A stretch of 64,000 nt of DNA from Pestalotiopsis fici W106-1 (GCF_000516985.1 NW_006917095.1:2299077-2363076); one strand, 5' to 3'; positions 44,484-56,807 are shown, numbered from the stretch's first letter. The notes: generated by a model from the sequence alone, not told the origin. Numbers and translations are program-made.

Positions 44484-46491
44484 ATGAGGGCCCTCTCGTG
44501 GGCGGTGCTCCTGATCTATGGCGCCGTGACCGCCATTGCTACTTCTTCGACAACCTCGTCATCATCATCAGTGTCGCCGCCGGCGTGTGGTGTAAGTGCG
44601 GGAATCCCCGGGAATCTTTCTTTCAAGATTATACATCCCAGACTGGATGAGCTACATGTACTTGGTGGGATTTTGGATGAAGATGGAACAATCAACTAAC
44701 AAGATCTTTTTCTCATAGCTCGAATGCCTTTCAGACGTCCTGCTTGCATCGACATGCGGCGCCAATCTTACATGCGCTTGTAACAGCGATGCCGTGAAAG
44801 ATAGCCTCAAGACATGCTTCTTATCAAATTGCACAATTCGGGAGGCACTGAGTAAGCCGCTTCCCACTCTTGAAGTCGGCCAAATACCGAAACCGACTAT
44901 ACCGATACCAAGAACTTACACAGTTTCAATCAGGGGCTGAGAATTATTCTTTTTCGATATGTGGATACGTTGGCGAGGACAGGAGGCCGCTGGTCTGGCA
45001 CCTGGGACTTGCTTTCTTGATTATTGGCATCGTCGCCTTTGGCCTCCGGTGTCTCGCGCGGTTGAGAACGCATTCGTGGGGACTCGATGATGTAAGCCAT
45101 TTCCAATTACGCTTTGCTCAAAGCCACCTTCAGTCTAGAGCCGACTTCTTGTCCAGCTTCCAACCATGGCCGCGCGCATATGAGATATGCTGACCAAACT
45201 CACAGTGGTCCATCTTCATTGTGGTCCTCATCTATATACCCATGAGCGCACTCACGTTTCCCCTATCAGCAAACGGCCTGGGACTTGATATGTGGACGCT
45301 ATCGCCTGATGCCATTAACAAAGTTTTATATGTAAGTTGACATTTCTTCCAACTGTACGACCAGCAATAGAAGCAATGCTGATGCAATCAATAAACAGTA
45401 CTTTTACTGGGAAGAGATTCTCTACGCCGTGGGTCTGGCCATTAGCAAGATTTCCATTCTTCTCTTCTACCTGCGAGTGTTCCCACAGCAGACATTCCGG
45501 TACATGGTCTTTGTCATGATTTCGCTCAACGCCATGTACGCCATTGGGTTCAGCCTGGCCGTCATCCTCCAGTGCAGTCCCGTCGACGGCGCCTGGCGGA
45601 GCTGGGACGGCGAGTACAAGGCCAAGTGCTTCAACGTCAACTACCTCGGCTGGTCGGGTGCCGGGGCCAACATCTTTTTCGACGTCACCACCTTGATCCT
45701 GCCACTTCCCGTCCTGGCACAACTGACCATGAGTACGCGCAAGAAGCTCCAGGTCTTTTCCATGTTTGCGGTCGGCTTCTTGTAAGTGACCCTAGGCTAT
45801 CTACTATCAATTGGAAGCTTGGAAGGGAAATTGTTTGACGATATATATGTGCTAACTCGTGCGTGTAGTGTTACCCTCGTTAGTATTCTGCGTCTACGAT
45901 CCATGATCGAGTTTGGCTCCACCACCAATGTGACTCGTAAGTCAAGCCTGAACTTTTCTCCGTGTTTATTTACTAGGCTGTAGACTGACATTTTACTCTA
46001 CTGCAGAGGACTACGTCGAAGTGGGCTACTGGTCCATGATTGAAATCTCCATTGGCATTGTATGCGCCTGTATGCCGGCGTGCCGAGCCCTGCTGTCCAT
46101 GGTGCACCAAACCATCTCGGGCAGCCTGGGAACCAAGGGCAGCGGCAGCGGCGGCAGCAACCGTACGCCGGCCTCGTATCAGCGGGACGTCGAGGGCAAC
46201 CTCAGTGGAGGCAACAAGACGATTGGCAGCAGCGGCCGCAACAATAAAAAGGTGCTGAGGCGGTACAGCAAGTTTGGCAACTCGACGGAAATCACCCTCG
46301 ACACGAGCAACGCCAACTGGAGCGACGTTGAGCTCGTCGCCGTGGAAAAGGCACCGTCGCCCCAGAGCACCGACGTTGATCTGCTCGCCCCAACGACGCC
46401 GGGCGGATCAGGAGGGCCCCCTTCGCCACACTTGAAGCGGTGGAGTGCCTTGAGTGGGAATATAAGGGATTCCCTGGGTTGGAAAAAATAA
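44484..46491 (+). CDS. CFEM-domain GPCR-like membrane protein (Pth11 type)
   Basis: Predicted plasma-membrane receptor. Family members include Magnaporthe PTH11, which senses surface and host cues. Seven exons (44484-44591, 44719-44851, 44934-45091, 45206-45331, 45399-45781, 45869-45936, 46007-46491) give 486 residues. A signal peptide (1-~20) and Ser/Thr stretch lead to a CFEM-type region at ~35-90, with cysteines in ACG, ECL, TCG, LTCAC, KTC, SNC and ICG, i.e. the eight expected. Transmembrane segments follow: LVWHLGLAFLIIGIVAFGL, WSIFIVVLIYIPMSAL, LAISKISILLFYLRVF and others to VGYWSMIEISIGIVCA, giving about seven. The ~150-residue cytoplasmic tail is rich in Ser, Gly and Asn. The third acceptor (44933) uses an unusual CAATCAG site and is the least certain joint. 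Confidence 0.88.
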
Positions 46492-48904
46492 AGGGATTGG
46501 GATTTATCAGTATGAAGCCACGAAGGAAATCAGTCATGAGAAGAGACGGAAATATTGTTTTGTATATACCTTTTCAGCATCTTTGGATTGAATATATTCC
46601 CTCTGTCTGGGACAGAAGGGGAAGGCCCTACAATGTTAATACATTCACCTTCAATAACTCGAAACGGCGCGATAGTCGTTTATCATCGGTCTATTCCTTG
46701 GGTGGCACTCATTCGTTGATTTGCAACGATGGCAACATGATCCACGAGAGATCTTACTTTGCAGTAGTCTTCTTGGAGAATGCGATCTGATGAAGATATG
46801 CGAGCTTGGGAGATTCTTCAGCCTTCTTTCTGCTCCTGATGCCACAAAAGTTTCCGGCTGATCCGAGCCGTGTCTGCAAAAAGCAAGCCAAGTTCTGTCG
46901 GTGAATAACGAGGCTCCGACGATTCTAAATCATGATACCCCATCGTCGGTGTCGGGGAAAGTCTCACGGACCCGAAAAGGGACTGCCTTGGACATTTTTA
47001 GACCAGGGCAAGGATGTAGACTTTCTCGGTGAGCCATGCATTCATTCACTCACCTTGAGGATCTGCAGAGAAATGCACACCCTGGGTAAAACAGCCGGAA
47101 GCGTGGGGGTTTTCTAAAAGTTATCACATTTTCTTCTCCTCGATCTTTTTCGGAGATAAAACTAAATGACATGATGTGGTGTATTTTGATTCCTAGAGAT
47201 GCCAAAATTGTCCTCAATCCGGCTCTCTAATGCTGACAGCGTGGGAAAAACCCTGGCTGTCATCCCACGCTTCCAAGCCAAGGTGAGGTGAGGCGAGGCG
47301 GTGAGAGATATGTATTCGTCAGTAAAACGGGACTTCACGACGATTGCACTTTATAGATGTCGGCAAATACTCGCCCTTTTTTTTTTTTAAAAAAAAAAAA
47401 TAGAACATCCATGGACATCCTCAATCATTTTTATCAAGCCACGTACGCCCGGTTATATTGCAGTCACTGAAGAAGAGCAAATCCCCCTGGTTAAAAGACC
47501 CAGAGGATCGAGAATTTGGAAAGTGGCTTGCATATAGAGTCTACACAGTATAAATCCCCTCCGTTATCGGGTTCTTGTTTTTCTCACCGCTTTTATGAAA
47601 GTCTTGATTACTCCCTTACCCAGTTTCAATGAGACCGATGAGGCTCTCACATTCAGTGTTTCTCTGTTGACGTTTCTTATATTCACAGATGCGCTAAACG
47701 GGTTCAGAAACGTCTGCATTTCGTTTCTACTATAGGAAATTCCGACGTGTCATTCGCTGCAGGTCAAAGTCGGGGGGATACATGCTTCCAGGGACAAGGG
47801 GTAATGAAAGCACTCCCCCCCACCCACCCTATATGCCATCACATGACGGGTACCGACTCCATATGTTGGGGTTGCCAAAAAAGTGAGGCGGGCTATATAG
47901 TCGGTTGGAAAACAAGAGCAAAGATATACTGTCAAGGTGCAGACGTTACAACCGTCCATGTGGGACAGGGTTTTTGATACAGATAATTCAAATCGACCGA
48001 CGAATTGAATAGACACGGGATGAGTTGCATTCTGCAATGCTGCCGCCCTTTTGATCTCACGGTTGAGTATTTCTGTCCAATCGCTAAAAATGAATTTGCA
48101 GTCGTCATGCGCAATATTGCATACAGATACCGGCTAGATACAGATGGATATGTGGCACTAGAAGAAATCATACGAAATCATTCGTTTCTATATTGTTTTT
48201 GGGTGTGCCAGATGGGATAATCAGAGCCAGTAAATACAGCAGATAGCAAAAGAGAGAGTGTGTGTTGGAATTGAATGTAGAATATTGAACCTTAATGACC
48301 ACGCTAATGTGAACCAACAAGCCAATGATAAGATCATGATATTATGCGTTAGAGATGCATGTCAAAAACAATGTGAAGATCCGGATTTCGGCGTCCAAGA
48401 GGGTCGCTCGGGATGAAACAAAGGCAGCGGGGGGAGAGAAAATGTGTAGAAAGGAGGGTTCCCAAGCCACGTCGACTGGCAAAAGGGTTGAACTTTGCGC
48501 CAGGCTGCATGGAGCATTGGCCGAAGCAGTTGAATGCTACGCTTCGCAACGTGTAAACGTACGACACGTTCCACCGCATATCGGAACTCGTTGATACTAA
48601 GGGAAGCACGTATTCGGGTGTATGAGTCGTGAAAGTTTTGTGGGCCGTAGAACAAGATCCAGTCAGGACAGAGATTAGTCCCTCTTGTTTCTTCATTCGC
48701 CGTCGACGAGCATGAAGATTACCTGCACAGCTTGTCATGTCATCGAATAGCAAGTGATTTTGAACGGTCATGAGATGATGACGGGCGGCTGCTGCATAGG
48801 TCCGGCCGACAGTGCTGCTCAAGCAGGCCATGATAACCTCAACAATGCAGATGCAGAAGCCTTACCATTTCATCCTCTATCACTTGTCGCCGTAGGAATC
48901 AGGC
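46492..48904. other. Intergenic region between converging genes, no gene seen
   Basis: About 2.4 kb separating the 3' ends of the receptor gene and of the proline-rich gene. It includes the T12A12 palindrome at 47377-47400. Open frames of up to 160 codons (48349-48831 minus) show no coding features that I can support. Confidence 0.5.
47377..47400. repeat. Perfect T12-A12 palindrome
   Basis: Twelve T directly followed by twelve A, flanked by CGCCC and TAGAAC. It lies in non-coding DNA between two converging genes. Confidence 0.9.
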
Positions 48905-50150
48905 TCAAGCCGTGGCGGGATGATTGTGCATGGGACCACCAATGACGTGTCCAGCAGGTACAGGAGGATGAGGAGGCACCGCATAATCCACCTCAATCTC
49001 GAAACTGGGAATGTCTGTCTTGCCCAAAACGCTGAAGAGCTTTGTCAAATCATCACCACGGTAGTTGCTCATGTCGTAGGCCTCGGCACCAAAGAAAGCC
49101 TGCTTGACGGCTGCCCTCAGATTCCACGCTCGGTTCGGTGAGTGGTCCATGGGCGTGACATTGTCAAAATTGCTCATGTGGTTGCGAACGTGCAGCACAG
49201 CGGCATCTTGCAAGGCTCTGATGGAGGCATTGGTGGACTCAAAGATGCGCTGTTCACCATGCTGAAGCCAGTTGATGGTGATGCGGACGTCATGTACCGG
49301 CTTTGCGGGCTCATACACTCGAGCCGGCCGCACTACTCCAGGATGTCGCATGCCATGAGGTAGCATCCCTGGGTGAGGCGGCACGCCGTGCATGCCACCC
49401 GGGGGTAAGACAGGAGACCTGGGCAGCTGAGGAGGCTGCATGGCCGCCAGGCCCGGATGCATGGGCCTCAATGAAGAATTGTAGACTGGGGGAGCTGGTG
49501 GAGGTGCACACCGGGGTCCTACCGATCTCGCAGGAGGCGCACGAACGACATCCTCGTCAGAAACCTCGCTCTCTTCGTAGCTACGTGGGCGACGGGCCTT
49601 GCTTCTCTTGCTTCGCTTCTTGGACGCCTTGGAGTCAGACCGCTTGCCCTTGAATGACGACGAGGCTGGAGTGACCAATTCATCATCCGAGCTGTCGGAA
49701 ACCGATAGACCGTCATCACTTGAGCTACCATTCTGTTCCGAGACTACTGAGACTGTTTCGTCGTCACTGAAGTCGTCTTCGTCCTTGTTCGGATCAGGAA
49801 GGAGGCTAAATCCATTGTTCTTGACGTAAATGGCTGCAGCTTCTGCAGTCTTCAAATGTAGTGATTCGATGGCTTTTTGGATCGATTCGCTAGGGTCGGA
49901 AGAGAGGAGCGCCTCACGAACGCCGTGATTCAAGCGTAATACAATCGCTTTCCATTCTCCCGTAACCTCTTTGATCGTAATCACCGAAACCTCGGCGCCT
50001 TCATTGGAGATGAATTGGCTGTTTTCTAGGTCATGTTAGCACAGCTAGAATAATCTTCCTCCTAGTGACTGTGGTACCGTCGTCGAACATACCGACAATT
50101 AGGCTCAAGTGATCAACCCTACCAAAACACATCTGAGATGATGGGGCCAT
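48905..50150 (-). CDS. Conserved-looking proline-rich hypothetical protein
   Basis: Function unknown to me. Two coding exons (50150-50093 and 50025-48905) give 392 residues; the first exon restores an N-terminus MAPSSQMCFGRVDHLSLIV that fits well onto the ENSQFISNEG that follows. A further 5'-UTR intron is suggested by CAG|GTAAGT at 50288 and TTACAG ending at 50159, just ahead of the ATG. N-terminal ~110 residues form an alpha/beta module ending in AIYVKNNGFSLLP; a Ser/Asp/Glu and Lys/Arg low-complexity region follows (~120-190); then a Pro/Met/Gly/His-rich linker (~195-265); then a second module from VHDVRITINWLQ to VEVDYAVP. The two modules may be related. There is no signal peptide; the basic KKRSKRSKARR stretch suggests a nuclear location. 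Confidence 0.82.
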
Positions 50151-51602
50151 TCCTTTGACTGTAATGGTTTGCTCGAGACTGGACAAGTAGACAATCATGA
50201 GAGTAAGATTAATGGGTTATCAAAGAGCCATGGACGGGATGTAGGCCCTTTTGTACTTTCTTTTGCAGGCTGAATGAGGCTTACTTACCTGGGCACTTCT
50301 GGGCGGCGAGCAATACGAAAAAAAAGCCTGTCCCGTGGAGGGTGCTACGCAAATGGATGCTGGTCCATTCAAGATCATCGAGGATGCAGTGGCCCTCCTC
50401 AATAGCCTGTTACCTTCGATGCCTGGCCCTCACACGAGCAGCTGTGTCACATGAACGCAACCAGTTTCCATTCATCTCTGCCGCCGTCTCCCAAATGGTG
50501 GGCAGGCTGGAGAAGAAACGGGTAGGCACTTCTCTTGGGCTTGTAACACTGCATCTGTGTTGTTGGTGGGCTCGCTGTACTTGGGGAATCGTTGAAAACC
50601 ACATCGGCCTCGGCGAGACACCTGGCAAGCTTTCTATCGAGTGTGAAACATGAGCCGTCAAATCTTCTTTTGGCGCCGAGTCAATGAGATATGATCTATC
50701 GGATCAAGGTCATGATGTTGACGCTTTGAAGTCCGATCTGTATGTCACGCATTAGTTCGAAAGGTGTGCGTTCAGACTATAGCAACGTTTGGTTTGGCAT
50801 ATAAGATCTTCAGAGGGGTTAGAAGATGATTGGTGATTAGGTGAAAACGCGTTAATGGCCTACCTGGGAAGATGTCATTGGGCTTCAATGGTGGAAGGGC
50901 CCCTGGGTCCGGCAGTCGTCTGAACTGAACCTGGATGCCTTTGCGGTACCGAAGGTCTTATCAGCGTCGTAGCCAACTAGCTTGAGACATTTCCCCAGCC
51001 TGGTTCTGTTCTCATGTTGTGTTTGGCATTTGCCATACACACGTCGCCTCGTACGAAGCCAAAACCTGGTAAATTATCAGGGCTGAAGACGGCAGTGTTT
51101 CTGGATTTGTCCCTGGCCGTGATCCAATCTATATCAACCCATTATACAGTACAGCAGGCATCAACACCACCACATGAGCGACGACGGCACCTCGATACAC
51201 GCTGTGACATGTGTTGCAGGCCTCAAGTGCTGCACCCCATTGTCCAAGATTTCTTGAACGTTGGGAGCAAGCTGAAGTGGTAGTAGGTCTGATTTCGGCA
51301 GTGATCGACGAGAGAACGTGGGATATTCTATCTATTTATCGAAATGCTTCGAGCTTGGGTATCCTTGCTAGTCCACACACACCTGCGCAGCGAGGCACGT
51401 TTCGTACAGTGTGAGCATCCAGTAGTTGTCCATCACGTCGTACCGCCCAAATGACAACCCTGTGGTTCTGCCCATGAAATCATGCGATTGCCAAGGTCAT
51501 GGCCCAAGCTCGGCATTTGTTCAAAGCCTGATTTCCAACTACATGATAGGACATGCTTTTTTGCTACATTCCGCCTCAGTACGACCATCTAAAACATGTC
51601 CA
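50151..51602. other. Intergenic region, no gene seen
   Basis: The part next to 50151 probably contains the 5' leader of the proline-rich gene, including a likely UTR intron (50159-50288). The remainder up to the nup82 3' end shows no supportable gene; a 103-codon frame at 50342-50653 has no family features. Confidence 0.5.
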
Positions 51603-54312
51603 TCAACCATTGACAGCGAGTTTTTCCAGCCTCGACTTGACCGCGTCGACCAATGCCGTCTCACGTTCAAGCAGGCTTCGTACTTGACTAAGCCTATTCC
51701 TCCGAATATCAGCAGGTATGCGAAGATCAGAAGCTGCAGTAGCAGCCTCCTCACCGTCGCCTGCTGTCGGGGCAATCTTTTCTGCCTGGGATGCAAGCTC
51801 TTCTTTCAAAGATTTAGCCTCGTTATACCTCTTTCCAATCTGCTTGAACCGGGACACTCCATCAGCAGGGGGACCACCTGAGCCAGATATACTGGCATCC
51901 ATACCCCTAACTTCATTGATCCATGCTCTTTCCTTGTCGCTGAGCTCCCGAGTGGTTGCCCGACTCACAGTGCGACGCATATTTTCCAAGCGTTGACTCA
52001 AGGCTTCACCTCTTTGCTTGGCAGCCTGAATTCTCCTTTCGATGGCAGTATTGATGGATTCTGGGTCACTGCCCTGGTCTTCGCCCGTGATGGTGTCAAC
52101 TCTAGATTTGACCTCATTTGCCTTGGCAATCTGCTTCCTGAGCTCGACTTGCAAGGTCTCAAGCCTGCGAAACAGTTCTGATGCTGCAGTTCCAAGGCGA
52201 TGCGTCTCGCCACTCAGAATCTGATGGGCGTCGGTGAACACCTGAAGGGTGGCAGGTGAAAGGCGAACTTCTTGCCCAACAATAGCCTTGTGCTTGCTCG
52301 TCTTGAGCTTCAATAGCATATCGGGCAAATCGGAGTTCCTCTCAAAAACATGTGGAGCCTGGAAGGTCGGCCGTGGCTCATAGAAGTCCAGTGGTTTCAC
52401 CTCGTCGCTTCGTTCCAGACTCGGCGAGGCTGAATTGATAGGCTCAAAGTCGTACACTGGCATATCAAAAATAATGCAGAGAGGTCCGTCATCTGTGGCT
52501 GTGAGAACAAGATAACCAAGGTCGGGATCCCGAATGGGTACTACTGCTGGTATCGGTTTGGCCACTCCACCGTCAATGGTGTGCAGCCTTTCGCGACTGG
52601 AACTTTGACCTTTGACCAACAGATCAATTCTAAACTCGGATCCAGCATCAGAGTCGCCTTGAAGCTCTTTCTCCAGTCGGAAGACCCAGGGCGATAGTGA
52701 AATATATGTTATGCTGGAAGGGTTGGTCACGTAGAATGCGTATCTCGAAGTAACGTCGTGACTGAACATGGGCCAGGCACCTTCTGTCATTTCCAAGCTG
52801 CTCAAAGTGTCGAGAGTCTGGAATGTTAGCAAGGTTGGCTCAGGCTCATTCTCTTGTCTGATTATTCTGAACTTGTTCCGCGGCGGTAGCCACTGTGCTT
52901 CAACTCCATCAGTGTCAAGACACACGCGCAATTGACCGCTCGACGAGAGCAAACAGATGACATTGAGCGATAACCCCTCTTGATCAATGTCATCGACCTC
53001 GAGTTCTTCATCTTCGCCCATCATCAACTCGGCCGTGTCCAGTTTCTGACCAATAACAAAGATGTCCGTCAACTCCGTGTCTTGGTCGTCTTCCATTTCC
53101 GGACTCATGTCCAGAACAAACGGGCCCTGAAGCCGCGGTACGATGCCGGGTCTGCTGGGTCGGTTGTAGATCTCGGCGGGTGCTTCTCCCAGGGGACCGT
53201 CCACCTCAGTGGGCTCCTGGTTGTCCAGATCGGTCATCCAGTCCAGCTGCTGTTGTGCCAAGAGCTTTCGAGCGACCGAGACAGCCGGATCATCCTCAAC
53301 GGCAGCAAGATTGCCGACAATGCCAACTGACAGAGATGGTATAAGAGTAGGCGGAGGAGCCCATTTGCTTGGCAGGAGCGGGCACAGAGCATAGACGTCA
53401 CCTTCAGTCATTGCAACCCATAGTGTCATTGGCGCCCAACCGCCCGAGCCTCGGCCAGCAAAGCATGCGGCAGCGACATCCATTTCAAAAGAGTCGGCCG
53501 AAAATCCCTTGCGCGTTACATCAGTCGAGGCAGAAAAGTTCTGGTCCAAGGACGTGCCATCTGCCAGCTTGATTAGATCGATAGTTAGAGTGGGCTTATC
53601 AAAGGACCACCGGTCTAGAGGGTTGAGCTCCCAAACCCTGACCACAGCATCAGTAGTGACCGTCACCAGGGCTGAGCCGTTGACTCCAAGGGGATGCCAT
53701 AATGCAGATGCAACAGGCGACCGATCCACAACGTGAGTCGTTGGTCCTAAAGTCCACCACTTCGGCTTGATGATTTCGTTGTTGGGTTGTGACAGGTGGG
53801 CCAGATCTGGTACAGCACAGATGCGAACAGTATGAGTCGTTAACACGGCCAGGTAATCTGAGAAGGGAGAAATGACTAGCTGCTTGATGTCGGATCCGAC
53901 AGAAACATTGATGGTCTGGAGATTAAATGTTAGGACCCAGTTAGTTAGGCGGGAGCTGTAGTGGACTCACGCGGAAGCCAGCATAGTCTTCCTCAGCAGC
54001 AGCCTTGAGAATATCGTCTTCACTCATATTTCCAGAGCTCTCCCGCTTGACTCTGGCACCAGAGCGGCCTCTTGAAGTCCTCTCCTCCCATCTTTCCTTG
54101 AGGTCGATCAGGTCGGCCCATCTGACTTCCTTTCCGACAGCGACAAAAACCTGAGACCCAGACTGAGCTATCGTGCGCGTAGGGCCGGGCTTTGGCTTCG
54201 TTTTCGAGGTAAAAGGAGAGCTCTTGCTGTCGACATTGGCGGGTGCAAAGAGGTTTGAGCCTGGAGCAGGCTTGTCGAGCCAGGCGGGCGTCCAACCTTT
54301 TATTTTAGGCAT
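51603..54312 (-). CDS. nup82: Nucleoporin Nup82 (Nup88 homologue)
   Basis: Cytoplasmic-face nuclear pore subunit that anchors the Nup159/Nup62-type complex needed for mRNA export. Two exons (54312-53971 and 53915-51603, GTGAGT donor, CTCCAG acceptor) give 884 residues. The N-terminal beta-propeller-like half includes GSDIKQLVISPFSDYLAVL, VASALWHPLGVNGSALVTV and VVRVWELNPLDRW. An acidic stretch with DDQDTELTDIFVIGQ lies mid-protein. The last ~250 residues form coiled coil with EVRLSPATLQVFTDAHQ, a conserved Nup82/Nup88 segment. I chose Met at 54312 (MPKIKGWTPAWL) because homologues start this way; an in-frame ATG at 54471 would add 53 residues without family support. Divergent from cbc2, with 573 bases between start codons. 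Confidence 0.9.
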
Positions 54313-54885
54313 GTTTTTTTCTCTCTTCCCTCTGGCAAGGCGGTTGTAGGGAGTATGGGGTATTAGAGGCTGCGCATCTGCGCTGCGAAGAGCCAGATCA
54401 GGAATTACTCCGTCTCTTGCGAGCCACTCTGAAAGCTGGAATTGTCGCAAGAGGGTGTGGTCGCGGTTCAATTGTTTGTGACGAAGGTTGAGAATTCCTT
54501 TGCACGAACGCCCTGCTCAAGCCTGGAAGCCGCCGGAGCAACGAGAGCTCCAAACTTTAGCACTTTTTAGCGGGCTCAGGCCAAAAGAGAATAGCTACAG
54601 GCGCATCCCTGCAAGTCTTGCAGCGCGCCCAGTCGCGTTCCGTTGCCTGGTTCTAGAGGCTAGAGCCAAAGAGTGGAAGCTCCAGCATCCGGAAAAGGGC
54701 CCGAGCTCCAACAAGCAGTTGCGCAGCCTTTCCTTCAGCAGGGGCTTGGGTTTTATTGGTTCAGCCTTTCATCATTCACCACTTTCATCATCAACAACCT
54801 TGCAATTCTCTGAGATACTCCGGTCGGACGCAGTTGCTGAAACTCGTTCTTCATTCAATTGACTGCAGAAGAGAAGACTGTCATT
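54313..54885. promoter_or_regulatory. Divergent promoter region of nup82 and cbc2
   Basis: The 573 bases between the two ATGs must supply both promoters. A T-rich stretch followed by TTCATCATTCACC-like sequence just before 54886 could be the cbc2 leader. No specific factor site is claimed. Confidence 0.5.
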
Positions 54886-55780
54886 ATGCGCGGTGGTTTC
54901 AGAAACACAGTCGAAAGACTGGACCGCCCCAGCGCCTACTATCAGAGCAGGGTAAGTCTACTTGCTTGGTCAAATCCACATATCTCAGACCTGTTACTGC
55001 AAGTTTCCGTCTGGAGGCAAATACTTACCCAACCTTCACAGAATAATAAGCGCAGGCGGAATGATCGCGGCCGCGACGACAGAGATGGAGACGCGGAGAT
55101 GATTGATCAGAAACCAGAGGACAAGCCTGAAGAAGACCCTCTTGCTAACGCCACCACATTATATGTTGGCAATCTGTAAGCCATTCCCTTTCAGTGAGGC
55201 GGGATGTAGGACTTTTGGAACCAGCTTCAATTCGTTGGGCTCATTCTTTGAATCTATTGCATGAGCGCAGCGACAACAAATGATGCTTGGCTTGGAATAC
55301 GTGCCTGGCCTACCTCACTCACTCACATGTGCCTCCTCCATTTCTTTCAGCCTTGAATACTAACAATAAAACAGTTCTTTCTATACAACTGAAGAGCAGG
55401 TCTATGATCTCTTTTCCAAATGCGGCGAAATCAAGCGTCTCATCATGGGTCTTGACCGGTTCCAGAAAACGCCATGCGGCTTCTGCTTCGTAGAGTACTA
55501 CACGCATCAGGACGCATTAGACTGCCTCAAGTACATTGGCGGCACGAAACTGGACGAGCGTATCATCAGGACGGATCTGGATCCGGGCTTTGAGGAGGGC
55601 CGACAGTACGGTCGTGGCAAGTCGGGCGGTCAAGTGCGCGATGAGTACCGAGATGACTTTGACGAAGGCCGTGGTGGTCTTGGCCGTGCCATCCAATCCG
55701 AGAGAATGAGAGACAACGAGCGGGACCGCGAGCATGACAAGGATGAGCAGATGGAGAAGGACTACGGCAGGCTGAGATAA
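54886..55780 (+). CDS. cbc2: Nuclear cap-binding complex small subunit (CBP20)
   Basis: Binds the 7-methylguanosine cap of new RNA polymerase II transcripts together with Cbc1/CBP80, supporting splicing, export and the pioneer round of translation. Three exons (54886-54951, 55042-55175, 55375-55780) give 201 residues, slightly above human CBP20 size. Residues 1-22 contain the N-terminal [11 protein letters not shown] block that closes over the cap. An RRM lies at ~58-140: RNP2 in TLYVGNLSFYT, RNP1 in CGFCFVEYY, and [13 protein letters not shown] after it, all characteristic of the family. The C-terminus is Arg/Glu/Asp-rich. The 199-base second intron is longer than most introns here and separates RNP2 within the sheet (LS joint). 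Confidence 0.95.
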
Positions 55781-56196
55781 GTACCTGGAATGCAGCTAAA
55801 GCAGTTGACTTGTATAACATGAGATACCCTCGGCAGAGGCCAACGAAAGCCTGTGATTTTGAGGATCGAGGTGTTGCCATAAATGCTAGCGACCAAGAAG
55901 CAAAGAGGAACCAAAAAAGAACATTGAGATGGTTTATTTTTAAACATTGAGATCGTCTATATCATCTCATGTACAGCGAGCCTGTCCTCTGAAGCCCGAA
56001 TGATCTGTTACAGTAATATACATTGCAATCCTAATGTTACAGACTGCTTATTTGTCTGCACCTGCCGTACCCGGCATCGATGTTCGTTTGTGATATGTCA
56101 ATATCCCAAGCAGGGATGCTTTGAGGACTGAATGGATGCGTTTGTTCGTGTTGGCCATCCACAATAGATGTATTCCACTCCACCGAGGCTTGCTCC
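55781..56196. other. Intergenic region between converging genes
   Basis: Separates the 3' ends of cbc2 and the L31 gene. No gene, tRNA or repeat is seen. Confidence 0.6.
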
Positions 56197-56807
56197 TTAG
56201 TAACCCGGAGGGTTGACTCTCTGTGATACTCTCGTCCACTTTGGTAGCTCTGTTTTTCTCCAGGTCAGCCAACGGTCCAAAAACAAGTTGTACGCGTTCC
56301 TCGCTCGTCGGTATGCATCCTTTCCAAGGTTTGATCTTGGCCATTTGCACGCCCTGGCAAGAATGGCAATATGAAAGCTCCAAAACTCACTATGAATTCC
56401 CTTCCTGTATCTCTTCTCCTTGCGGTCAAACATGGTGTACTTGTCTCGGGGCAGCATCTCGGCCTCGGTCGGCATCTCCTGCTTCCACGTTTCAATGCTC
56501 TTGACCGACTCGCCCTTCTTGGCCAGCGCAGCGTCCAGGGTCGCAATCACCGAGTCGACGGCCCGCAGTCTTCTTCGTTGCCTCAGCTTCTGGAACTTTG
56601 ACAGGCGCCATGGGGTCTTCCTGTTGAATCGCAAAAAAGAAACGTCAGTATAATTGGTCCACGAAGGAGGTGTCTCCTGGGATGGGCAATGAATATCCTT
56701 GGCGAAGCCTCTCGCAGCCCAGAAGCTTTGCCCAGTATAACCCTGACGTACCATAAGAGACCCGACGAGAGCGCACTCGTCGCCCTGAATGCGCCGAAGC
56801 CAAACAT
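56197..56807 (-). CDS. mrpl31: Mitochondrial large-subunit ribosomal protein L31 (mL60)
   Basis: Small basic subunit of the mitochondrial large ribosomal subunit, specific to fungi. Three exons (56807-56752, 56620-56391, 56249-56197) give 112 residues, the usual length. Spliced sequence contains MFGFGAFRATSALSSGLLW, WRLSKFQKLRQRRRLRAVD, EMPTEAEMLPRDKYTMFD and the C-terminal PKWTRVSQRVNPPGY, all typical of the family. Both joints restore family blocks: LLW|KTPWR and GIH|KLPKW. The second intron is 141 bases, in frame and without stops, so an unspliced message would encode 47 extra residues between RKGIH and LPKW; I regard the spliced form as the functional one. Divergent from trs20. Confidence 0.93.

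Noticed and set aside
54313..54471. N-terminal extension of Nup82 from an upstream in-frame ATG
   Set aside because: The family start corresponds to MPKIKGW at 54312; the extension has no family resemblance.
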